From Aspidiotus rigidus (Eukaryota > Arthropoda > Insecta > Hemiptera > Diaspididae): 64,000 nucleotides of DNA. Below, in pieces: positions 1-10,058 of the stretch; the first letter of the stretch is position 1; every line of letters begins with the position of its first letter. The DNA lies in the NCBI GenBank assembly GCA_035079385.1, contig JAVHKY010000003.1, positions 10,023,501 through 10,087,500 of the forward strand. The letters are read 5' to 3'. The notes below the pieces were generated by a model. It was given only the letters and a program-made list of their open reading frames with translations, made no database searches and was not told the origin of the DNA. The position numbers and the translations under genes were made by a program.

Positions 1-379
1 CTAGAAGTGTACTCAATCAAGGAAGACTAATATGTCTCAGATTTTGAGTTGAACACCTTAAAATTTTCTATTTGTTTACCAATATTTTTTGTGAGAGATT
101 CTTAAACGAAGCCTCAAGAAGGGTATGCCCTGTAAAGCTGTGGAATGGTAGATCACCTGGAAAAAAAGGTTAAAGACTTTCGCACTTTTGTAGAAGACAA
201 CAACACTGAGTACGCCATACGACTCAGCAATGGGGTCTTTTGGGTTTTCTTTTCTCATTGACAGTTACATTACGGAAAATCGTTCTTTCATTTTTTTCGA
301 AAGATCTAGAGCTCAAGAAATACACATTTTTTCTATAATTATATTTAAGATCAGCTCCGTTTCGCCAGCCCCCCCCCCC
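1..379. other. No gene seen
   Basis: AT-rich DNA with only short open frames. I see no splice-flanked exon, no domain motif and no recognisable transposon end before the repeat cluster begins. Homopolymer C at about 370-378 leads into that cluster. Confidence 0.5.
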
Positions 380-975
380 ATAATTCACGCCCCGGATATG
401 GCCTACTCGTTAGTGCACTGGTCAATTTTGTTAGTGCTTCAACCCCTAAGTCACTATGGAGGACATAATGAAGGAGGGGCGGGCGAAACGACAGCCCCCC
501 CTTGGTGATACTTAAGGTCCAGATACGGCTCATTTGTTAGTGCTCTGTTGGTGCACGTTAGTGCACAAGTCAATTTTGTTAGTGCTTCAACCCTTAAGTC
601 GCTAAGGAAGACATCCTGATGAGGGGGAGGAACAGCAGCCCCTACTTGGTAGTACTGTGGGTCCGGGCATGGCTCATTTGTTAGTGCTTCATGAGTGCAC
701 CTCTGAGTCACTAAGAAGAGGGCCGTATCTGGACCGTAAGTATCACCAAGTGGGGGCTGTCGTTTCCCCCACTCCCCTTTTGATTATGTCTCTCACAGCG
801 ACATAGGGGTTGAAGCACTAACAAAATGAACTAGTGCACTAACGAATGAGCCATATCTGGACCTGAAGTATCACCAAGTTAGGGGCTGTTGTGTCTCCCC
901 CCTCCTATAATGTCGTCAACAGCGACTCAGGGGTTGAAGCACTAACAAAATTGACTTGTGCACTAACAGTTAAGC
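380..975. repeat. Four ~125-145 bp repeat units, two direct then two inverted
   Basis: The phrase TTAGTGCTTCAACCC followed by a G/C-rich block and a GGTCCAGATACGGCTCATTTG-like end occurs twice in plus orientation (about 413-545 and 560-690). The same unit then occurs twice reverse-complemented (about 720-842 and 843-967), so the cluster is a large imperfect palindrome centred near 700. Each unit ends in TTAGTGCACTAA-type short palindromes. The open frames here are by-products of the repeat, not genes. It could be a nested or fold-back MITE cluster or a remnant satellite. I do not recognise the family. Confidence 0.8.
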
Positions 976-2512
976 CCTTTTTGCGTGTCAAGCTCCGAAA
1001 TGCAAAAATATCCCCGCACGTGTCCCCAGCCGAAATAATGATAGACAACTAATGATCAAAGAGTATTCAGTCTTCACGGTTGTGGAATTCATTCGGTAGG
1101 TATATTACCATTATTGAGGTATGGAGAAAAAAAAAACTTTTTCAAAGACAGTGCAAAAATTTGAAAAATGCTATGCAAAAATAAAATCTAAGGTGACACA
1201 GAATATGTATGACGTCACAACGTATGTTCGGTAAGAAACTTTATTTTATTTATTTATTTTTCTTTCTTTTTCGCGGATGCATAAGGGCTCTTGGCTTGCC
1301 GAGGCAAGAGCCCCAAAAAAGGATCATTTCCAAGTTTTACACTTCTCACATTTCGCTCAAATCTTTGGATTCTTTTAGTCTTTTCCCTCCCAAAGAAAGG
1401 TTTCTGAGTCCTTCAATTCGACTCTCTACATCAGTAGTTACGTTGTTCCTTTCGTTATTCTTTTGCGACAGAGTGCTGTGATCCCTACGTGTTCTACATT
1501 TCAAACTGTATCAATCTGTTTCGTATACTTTATATATGTAGCATCGAATCTGTAAAAATGAAAGGAAAAATTTTGGTCAACTGGCTTCGTAATCTAATTT
1601 TGTGAGTACAATCGGTCTCGTGAAAGCCGATTAAACAAGACGACTTGATGGACTGGAATGAATTTAAACGCTCCGAGAATCAATTCGATAGGACAAATTA
1701 AAATGAAAAAAACGGGTTTAGATAAACGTTTTATTATAAGATGACGAGTTGTTAAATATCTAAATTCTCGCGCCATTGACTATTTTTTTGAAATTCGACT
1801 CAATACGCTGCTCGTTAACACCGTTTATAATGATTCTACCCATCTTGTCCAAAACTATGAAAATGAGTACTTTCTTCAATAAACGATTGACAACCAATAT
1901 TTTAGAGGTGCATCTGATGTATCAAATCTTTTTCTACAATTCAGAGTTTCGATCGTTGCCTATTCGTTCGACGACAATTTATTATATCTGAAAGACACGC
2001 ATAAATTTTGAACTATTTTGTAGGAATTTTATTTCCTCTCGGCGTTAATATTATACGAGTATTTTCTACGCATGGCAATAAACATTTGCTTGATAATCAA
2101 TTTCATGATTTACGCGTGTCGATTTAATTTATTAACAACAAATTTTCTTTGCATATTCCTCATTATTTTAATTAGATACTACGAGTATATCCGCGACCTA
2201 CATTATGTATAAAGTGTGTAGCTCACTCAGGAAACACATATACATTATGATTGAACCTCACAATTTTGGATGAAAAATAACTTCTAGTAAACATCAAAAC
2301 GTGGAAATTTTCACCTCTGAGGATAATTTTTTTAACTTGACTGTAGTGTCAAAAATATGCGCTCGCGATCCGGTAAACATTGTTCCTAGCTGAAGACCGG
2401 GAAACGGAAGGTGACGTAAACCAAGAGGGCTTCAAAAAAGAGTCTCAAGGGTGGTTTTACCCAAGGCTTCAGATGGTAAACAATTGAAAAATTTAATTCT
2501 GTTTTTCAGGAA
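976..2512. other. Intergenic DNA, no gene seen
   Basis: No convincing exon. There is a single TGACGTCA octamer at 1210-1217 and a short hairpin with 9-bp arms (GGGCTCTTG / CAAGAGCCC) at 1285-1313, followed by an A run. Neither can be given a function. Confidence 0.4.
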
Positions 2513-2761
2513 ATGCATTTTAAAGCTCTATATTTATTTTTCCCTCTTCTTTCTTCCGATCATCATCGAATAGTTAAAATTTTTTTTGATAGTCAACTCA
2601 AAATGAATACCGTTGTGGCTGATTACAGTTTAGCAGGGATTTTCGACGAATTTCAATATCGATACAGCACTAATGAAATATGGTTAAATAAAATCTTGAT
2701 TAAAAGGTTAAAGAATTACGTGAAGAGTAGAGGTCGTGGACGAAGGCGTAGCAGGATTTAA
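2513..2761 (+). CDS. Hypothetical small ORF, possible terminal exon
   Basis: An 82-codon ORF begins with ATG three bases after a good 3' splice acceptor (pyrimidine tract ending TTTTTCAG). It ends in a very basic tail rich in Arg and Gly (RGRGRRRSR). I do not recognise a family. No matching upstream exon with a compatible donor was found, and the 5' half is a low-complexity hydrophobic stretch. It could be a terminal exon of an unseen gene or chance. Codon use cannot be judged at this length. Confidence 0.15.
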   Translation: MHFKALYLFFPLLSSDHHRIVKIFFDSQLKMNTVVADYSLAGIFDEFQYRYSTNEIWLNKILIKRLKNYVKSRGRGRRRSRI

Positions 2762-3955
2762 AAAATTTTCAAATATTTAGATAATCACGCTCGATAAAAT
2801 GATATTGCGTTATAGAATCGTAAAAGAGGGCATTTTGATATGAAATGTTGAATAATGTGAAATGAGGAGAAATTATAGGTATGAAGTTTATCATATTTGT
2901 ATGCATTCGCGGAAGTTATTCGGAGTTATTTCATCCGCAAGACACGTTCACACTCTCTCTAATCACCCCGGGAAGAAATCGTGTGCAACATTATGGTCAG
3001 CCGTAAAACACGTTCATCACGTTCTCACCGATCACCTTGAATAAGATCGTTCTCAATTCAGTTTACATAATTTGTTCAGATCAATTAGATGACCACGTTT
3101 TGTCGTCATCTCGGGAAGGGACGAGGAAATCTGACGTTCTCTTCGTCTCTTGTTTTCATAGGTACTCTCTTCGTGAAAATTGAGAAACTCGTTTTATTGC
3201 AGAGATTCTCTCAAGACCTATATTTGCATATTTTTGATTCATTGTCCTTGGGTTTCTTTGTTTCTTTTGAATTATCTAAATTTTTCTAAGCTCTAGCCTC
3301 ACTTCTTAAAATTTCTATCGAAATTCTGCCATCAGTAAGAAATTTGCGATATAGGCCTAAACTAATAGAAACATCGCCTCGAACAATTTGTTTCTGGGTA
3401 AAAACACCCTTGGAACTCTCATTTGAAGCCATATTGATTCTCGTTCTCGCTTTTTATCCAATTAAAGCCAACCCATATTTGAAGCCCTTCGGATTCCCGG
3501 ACTTTGACTGGGAACAATGTCCAGCACCAGGTTAGAAACGCATATTTTTGTACCCTGATAAATTCTACCTTCAGACTTTTTTCCAAAGCCAAACCTTAAA
3601 CCGTTTTCTGTAATAACCTATAGTGAAGAGCAGCGCCCATTTTCGCCGTCACTTCCCCCTTTTGCAGGAGGTAGCCCTTCTACTTCTGGATTTCTCACTT
3701 TTATTCGATTCAGTTGCTGTAAAGGATTCTACTAGGAAATATTTTAATCATCCCCCCATTTACTCAGCATTTGATTCATATCTACATGAAAGTCTCACTC
3801 TAATTGGAAGTCCGAGAATTTTCCTCATCAAAGCTTCGCTCGTTTTGACTTTTGTCTTAAGAGATATTTTTTGCCAGAAATATCGCAAAAGTAGGTATAT
3901 ACCTGCTCACAATGATCAGCGACTATCATGACCGTTGAGAAATTCAAGCAGAGAC
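2762..3955. other. Intergenic DNA, no gene seen
   Basis: Several open frames of 60-100 codons lack family motifs, splice context or similarity to one another. I see nothing else up to the start of the retrotransposon remnant. Confidence 0.4.
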
Positions 3956-4806
3956 GTCTGCTAATACAGTGAAACGACTTCTTCCTAGTGGGGTGTTGCA
4001 GAGGTCGGTCCTTGGGCCGTTCTTTTCGTGTACCGTACTTGACAGGATTTTCGAAGTAGGAATGAGCGTATGACACGTAAATGGTATGCAGTGCCGAAAC
4101 AACTGTAACTGTGGAGAGCAGGGTAAACCAGGCCCTATAATCAGTGACGCGTTGAATCGAATCAGCCAGACTAGAACTCCCAAAGGATAGACAGGAGGCC
4201 ATATTATTCACGTCAAAAGTACAGTCCACCGCCCCTTTTGCGCGCGTGGTGTAAAAATCATCTGGGTATCTGGTTTGATTCAAAGCTGAGCTTCAGTTAC
4301 AAGGGTGGCAGCGGTAAAGGCGAGCAGGCTAGAGACCTACCTGTCACAATCCTATGAGAAAAGCAAAAAGGGTTGACCCTCCTATATGATATCTCCGTGC
4401 CGGCTGACTCCCTGAAGGTAGCCAACACAAGGAAAGAGAGGGAAAATATCCAACAAAGAGTTGCGCTGAGATGACCATGGTCAGCTGAACTTTCACCTAT
4501 GTGTAACGCAGACATCAAGCGGCAATGGCTGCTTCAAAAAGTACCTCCGGGGAAAGTTGAGTTGACAATGTGTCCGCATTGCGATCAAAGGTGAGATGAT
4601 GGACTACAGCACACCTTATTTGAGTGTGAGGCGTGGAGACGTGAGCGGGCCAAGATTAGTCTTTGCAAGAGATTAAGGTCGCTTGCTCCGAGTAGCCTTA
4701 CCTATGAAAAAGTACGGCAACCCTCTGACTCACTACACCGACTTGAAAAAATTTCGACCAGTGAGCTGTATATGAGGAAAGTAGCAGAAACGTCAAACTA
4801 TTGGAA
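3956..4806 (+). pseudogene. Degenerate R1-like non-LTR retrotransposon, 3' part of RT ORF
   Basis: Translated in shifting plus-strand frames, this reads as the C-terminal half of a non-LTR reverse transcriptase ORF. In order: the GVPQGS-like palm motif, decayed to GVLQRSVLG (about 3990-4020); a KNHLGIWFDSKLSF-like segment after the palm; and a C-terminal zinc-knuckle region with CPHC then HTLFEC and a following W (about 4570-4640), typical of R1/I-type elements. Frameshifts and in-frame stops are frequent, and the YADD catalytic box is not preserved. The 5' part, with endonuclease and most of the RT, is absent, as expected for 5'-truncated copies. Two related copies lie on the minus strand at 25-26.5 kb and 29.9-31 kb. 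The clade assignment is by motif style only. Confidence 0.75.
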
Positions 4807-4821
4807 AATTTTTGAGTTACA

Positions 4822-5186
4822 TACAGGGTGGCCCATAAGTCGCTTAACCGAAAAAATAAAAAAATGCATTAGGTATAGGAATATATAGTTATATAGTTGA
4901 ACATTTGTTCAGTTCTGTGTTGCTGTAGCTCTTTGTGTAAAGTTACGTGCTTGTACCTCTCCACATCTATATACGATGGCTCGTACCCACGAGGAGAATA
5001 TTCTATTCATTTAGGTATAAGAATGTTATTAAAAAGTTACAGAAATTGTTCAAAATGCATTCCATTATGCTGTAAACACAAATTTAAACGTTCGGGGACA
5101 GCAGCACGAATTCGGGCACACAATTCAGAGGTGAATTTGTCTAAGGACATTTCAATGCGCTCTCTAACCGGGTGGGCCACCCTGTA
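4822..5186 (-). mobile_element. Tc1/mariner-type deletion derivative with transposase C-terminal remnant
   Basis: Both ends match as inverted repeats (CAGGGTGGCCCA at 4824 and TGGGCCACCCTG ending at 5184), and each is flanked by a TA dinucleotide, the target duplication of Tc1/mariner elements. On the minus strand between them the end of a transposase reading frame remains: Arg/Glu-rich helices, then LCLQHNGMHFEQFL and a stop at 5037-5039. This matches the C-terminal '...C...GGHFEH(L)' tail of insect DDE transposases of the DUF4817-containing group. The catalytic core is missing, so this is an internally deleted, non-autonomous copy about 365 bp long. It lies immediately 3' of the R1-like remnant. 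Confidence 0.8.
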
Positions 5187-8100
5187 CACGAGGGCGAGAG
5201 GACTCCAAAAAATCCTGATCATCGAGTCATTGACATTCACTATCGGAATCGCATACGCATTTGATCAAGAAAAATTTCTTTGAATACAGTGGAGTGATTT
5301 ATTTACAGTATTATTCAAAGTTGACCCACTATTACGATCGGGTGAATCGACCGATAAGCAGTCATCTTCGACGATTCATAATACCCTCTATATTTTTTTC
5401 TTCTCTAACTGGTCATATCCGAGTATGTACTAAATTTACATCAGGTTAAAGAGCACGAGCAATACGCTACCGTATTTATTTTGAGTAACTCTGGTAACTT
5501 TTAATTATCCCTATTTAAAGTGATCTCATATATAAATCACATTGTAAACAGAATAATTAGCGTGATTATAACTTGCATAATTTTCTACCTCATTCGTGTT
5601 GATTGGCACATTATCGTAAAGAATATAGGGATAAATTGTCGTTCGAAGTAATCAGGCCGCACATTAGTTCCCATTTTGTATACGCATTAAAAGCTGACCT
5701 GAAAGAGAAAATACCTCCTTGATGTAATTTATGCGATAAAAGAAGGAAAAATAGAGGAATTTCTAAGAAATTTTCGATATGTCAATAATGGGTGAGAAAA
5801 ACTCGCAATAAGTGATCGATATCAATCAAGAAATAGTTCAGTGGGTCATATTATACACGATCTCCATAAAACATCTTTTATCTTTACCGTGTAAACGTGC
5901 CGGAGGCGACGTACCGGGTGATTCACTTGTTTACGTCTTTTTTAAAACAATTCACAGCGTCCTAACATGAAGAAATGAGCTTTTTTCTATACAAGATGGT
6001 GGCACTGTTTGCAATCTTTATCATGATTTTCTAGGAGACGTCTTCCTAATAGAAAGGAATGAAATAAAAATTCTCCACTCAAGTGTTTACTGACCTCACC
6101 TTCGACTCGGTCTTGCACTCGTTCAGCAATTCTTTTTTTCGATTTCCTTGCAGAAAAGAATAGTCTTCTATTCCAAGACCCTAATAACGGTTAGGTAGTC
6201 GTACTCTACGTCTCATTTGGGAGTCAAAATTGCCATACGACAAATAGAGAATGCGTTCTTCAATATCATTAACCAAAATTAAAAATTTTGCGTCTTAGTA
6301 GAACTATTTAAGGCGTGTATGTCGAAAATTAAAAAATTTCTTTTAGCGTACACTCTCCGATCAACATGGAATTGACGTCTTCCGACAAAAGTCGAATTGC
6401 TATCTGTATGTAAATACATAACATTTTTCATTGAAGCACTGTCTGTAGAATAAATGGGTTGAAAAATATCTATCCTTTATCGATGACTTAGGTAATTTCG
6501 GTTCAAATAATAAAATTTAAATTACATTTACAGTTTATTTCTGGAAATGGAGTAATTAAGTAGGCTCACTCTTAGAAAAGTTTTCTTCATTCCTCGAAGT
6601 AAGTACAAATTTTGGAAATGGACGAAATTATTCGGGTAGGCACTTTTGAAACAGTGTTGCTCTGAGAATGAAATCAAACCGTTTTTCGCAACTAGTTTAC
6701 CCACTTCTTATCGAAATAAATTTATGAATGGTAAAGTGATCATTTTGACATTAATCGCTTCTAAGTAACATTTTTCAATGAAGGTATACGAGATAATAAT
6801 ATTACTTTTTTTTTTTTTTTCAGGTGCTCTTACTTTTTTTTCCCTAATCTGGTTCATCATTCAGGTAAAAATGTAGGAAACATTAAAATCAGCATATATA
6901 ATGAAAATCGCTTATTAAAAATTTTAATTATGTATGTAAAATAATGGACAATTTTTATCATTAGTTGACATAATCACTGAATATTCAAGTAATGAGTGAT
7001 TAATTGGCAAATCATATGATGGTAAATGTATACGAGACTGGTACATTTTGTCGAGGAAATCCAGTAAGTTAATTAGAAAAATTTTTTGGAATTATTGACA
7101 GACGGGTAATTATTAATTTGGTAATTTTTTTGAAGAATCTGTTGAATGAATGAAGACTAGAATTCGTCGTTCGAAATTATAAGAGCTCATGGATCTCGAG
7201 TTTTCCGAAAAAAGAGTGACTAAATAAAAAAGGATAGTTCAGATTCGAGAAAACGTGTTGGGCGATTTTTTTCAGATTTAGAGGTGTAGAATATTTATTC
7301 CGAGGATAAATTTTAAGTCTCGGGAAATCTTGCGCAATATTTGAGAACTTTCCTCCTGGTGAATCAATCTTCTTAGGAAGGTTAGTCCTGCTGTTACTTG
7401 TTCAGCGACAGTAAACTCAAATGCTTCAAGCTCTGCAAGACTTTCAAAAAGGTGCATATTTTGTAGCAAAGTTAATAGAAAATCGCGTTCAAACATGATC
7501 GTTTACTCACGAATTTCGATATAAGTTTTTGAACGAATTTACGACCATGAAACTTCAGAGAAGTCATTTTCATATACAATTTTTCGAGAGAAATTTGGAA
7601 TTTTTGACTTTTTAATCCCTCTCTCGATGCTCATCAGATCGTAATATTTTCACGCATACGCCAGTCGACGAGTTATTTTCTTTATGAACTCTTGCCACAA
7701 TTTTCAAATAGTCGGCACTTGACTCACCAAACCGGTTTTTTAAATTCGAAATTTCATAAAATGTGACTTTAAGGCTTTTTAAATACTTTACACTACCTCG
7801 ATTCACTTTTTTCCATTCATTTTGTATTGTTATAGAATTGACTACTTATATGAGAGCGGTTATATGTATAGATGTGAATAATCTTTTCTTTCTGTTTTCC
7901 TTCGGGATTCCTCGTCCACGCCCTCGTGACTTCTACTTTGTATGTTAGCTACAGCTGGAAAAGTCATTTCTATGTCGGCCGTCTTTTTCAAATGATAGTT
8001 TCCCCTCTTGTATTGGTGTCGCGTTTAAAATTCGAAAATGGTATGAGGACATGTGAAGATTTATTCAAAGGATAAGGATTCACATATGGCGTCTTGGAAT

Positions 8101-9703
8101 AAGTGGGAGAGGGGCGGGGTTGGTACATATTAGTAAATTTCTAATTATGACTTCGATAGACGGCTGTGATGACATTTAGAAGAAATTATTCACGGGTCAT
8201 TTGTGAGAAATGCTCGGGAAATTAAAAGAGGATGCGAGTTGGGAAGAATTTCGGATGACATACATTTTATTTTATCGAATCCATTTTCACCGATATCCTT
8301 TCCAACCACGAATGAATAATCATAAATTTCTAGAAAAGCGCACGAGTACACAAATATGTGTATTTCTTAAATTAAAAAAAGTCTAGGTAGAATAGATAAT
8401 TACACGATAAAATGGTTCCAGAAGACCTTGAGATAAAGAGGAAATTTATTCTGGTCGGCCTATTCGAATCTGTTAATAAAAGCTGATTAATTCTATCACG
8501 TTTCGCGTCACATATGGGAGGGAGTACTACATCGGAAGTTTTGGAGTGTAGCAATTTTGAAAGAACCTAATGTATTCGAACTCAGTTTTAGAAATTTCGA
8601 CTGTACTATACGAATGTGGTCCAAAGCAATTTCGTAAGTGCTGTTCCCGAATCTTAACAATACTCAGAACAGAAAAACTGAGAATTCATTTCGTAATTGG
8701 TCGATACGCTGGTTCTCACGTTGGAGTAAAATATATACACATAAATTACTCAAGAATACTGTTGAAATCAATTTCTCACCAAAGAGGTACATTAAGCCGG
8801 AAATTATCATCAAGAATTACTTTATTTGTTTCTTTTTTAATTCTTTATTAAAAAGATAAAAATATAATCTTGGAAAACGTCACGCACACAAAACCAAGTA
8901 GCGAAGTAGGATCAAAAGTTTTGGCTCAAAAGAAAAGTAGTTGCTCGTGAGATTGCCCCGATGTATCCATCGCAAAAGATGTGAAGAAGACCTTGAAAAT
9001 GACTTGGTCGACTTGAAGAGGCTTCAAATACGCTTGACTGTACGGTACTTGAATATTTTTAATGGAATTAATATGGTATATCGATTTCAAGTAGTGGCTG
9101 TGTAGTCATGTAACCCGCTAACAGAGTTTCAAATTTTTGCGAAAAATGGAGGAAAAGAACTCAGAAAAAGCGCACACATTTTAGCCTGTCATGGTGGAAG
9201 CAATGAGATAAAATTCTATAGGCAACGAATTTATTTTCCGTCTCTTCAACTTGGTCGCGATTATTATTTAGAATTCGAGTTAGAAGACGAAAAAAAGTGC
9301 AGAAAATAGTCTGTCTCAAAATTGAAATCTACTATTATACACTCTGCTACTCACTTGACTTTTTTTTTTCGACCCCCTTTCTTCGTTCACTTTATGAACA
9401 CTGTTCTACATTTTCATTACTATTCATTAATTTTTACGATTCTCACCTTGGCTCGAGAACCGATTTCAACATATTTTGATATCAATAAAAATTTTCCACG
9501 TGAAAATTGGTCCACTTATCTCTACAGAGAAGAGAGAGGGCGACCAGAATAGTCGCCGTGAAAGTGTTTGTCAATCTCACGTCACGTTAATGTTCAGCGA
9601 ACTTTTGCCGATTCAATCGAACTAAAATTATATCCCTACTTCCCCGCAGAGTTACTGGACTGATCGAGTAAAATAATAATGAATAATGATCGAAAGAAAG
9701 TGT
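5187..9703. other. Long AT-rich stretch downstream of the P450 exon
   Basis: No P450 motif was found on the minus strand here (I looked for the I-helix, ExxR and the heme-binding FxxGxRxCxG), although the spook-type gene must continue in this direction. If the gene is intact, this is probably intron 1. The only frame with protein-like character is listed separately at 7278-7496. Poly-T runs occur near 6809-6824 and 9360. Confidence 0.4.
7278..7496 (-). CDS. Hypothetical ORF, unrecognised
   Basis: A 72-codon ATG-to-stop frame with balanced amino-acid use, several Glu/Leu-rich helical stretches and no low-complexity bias. It looks more protein-like than the other short frames around it. It lies inside the presumed first intron of the spook-type gene, on the same strand, but I cannot align it with any part of a P450. 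It could be an unrelated small gene, a transposon relic or chance. No splice signals of convincing quality flank it. Confidence 0.18.
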   Translation of the reverse strand: MFERDFLLTLLQNMHLFESLAELEAFEFTVAEQVTAGLTFLRRLIHQEESSQILRKISRDLKFILGINILHL

Positions 9704-9709
9704 ACTTAC

Positions 9710-10058
9710 AATTATTTCGGTCACCATCGAACAATACATTGAATCTGTGGAAATCTGGTCGTCCTCCAAATTCTACACCTTTCCGAATCAGTACTTCCTT
9801 AATTAATGGATAGCTGTGCACCACGACGCACGAAGAGGTGCCCAGATGAAACGAGTAAATTTTCCCGTAAATTTTCGACAATGCAGAAAATCCCTCGAAT
9901 GCATTCGTATATTTTCCGAGTTGATGCAAGTTTCCGATAATAGGGAGAGGCTTAGGGCCTTTAATCGTTCCATTCGAATTTACGAGCAATAATAATTTGT
10001 AAATTAGTAACCAAAGAAAGATTAAGAAAAAAATCGCGAATACCACGCTTCCGTACAT
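9710..10058 (-). CDS. spo: CYP307-type (spook family) cytochrome P450, first coding exon
   Basis: The exon encodes 116 residues plus one base. Order: a hydrophobic N-terminal membrane anchor (about residues 4-23), a short linker, the microsomal P450 proline-rich hinge (GPKPLPIIGNLHQLG), then the helix A / beta-1 region ending GGRPDFHRFNVLFDGDRNN. That last block is the hallmark I recognise from CYP307 (spook/spookier) proteins, where it reads GRPDF-x-R-x-x-x-LF-x-G-x-R-x-N. These P450s are ER enzymes of the 'black box' of ecdysteroid synthesis, after 7-dehydrocholesterol. The first ATG in frame is at 10058; a non-ATG extension is possible but unlikely. A strong donor (GTAAGT, 9709-9704) splits the last codon after T, compatible with the Ser expected next. 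The substrate-binding and heme exons are not seen in the remaining 9.7 kb on this strand, so intron 1 is long, or the gene is truncated. Confidence 0.78.

Noticed and set aside
454..711. Overlapping open frames at the left edge as genes
   Set aside because: They arise from the inverted ~130-bp repeat units and have no splice or family support.
380..975. CRISPR array
   Set aside because: Units are ~130 bp, partly inverted, without uniform short repeats or unique spacers, and the DNA is eukaryotic.
1285..1319. Hairpin followed by a homopolymer as a rho-independent terminator
   Set aside because: Bacterial terminators do not apply in this eukaryotic context, and no gene ends here.
3828..4283. 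151-codon minus-strand open frame
   Set aside because: It is the antisense shadow of the plus-strand R1-like RT remnant.
7278..7496. Possible second exon of the spook-type P450
   Set aside because: Right strand and position, but no residue pattern of any P450 region and no matching phase-1 acceptor, so kept only as an unrecognised frame.
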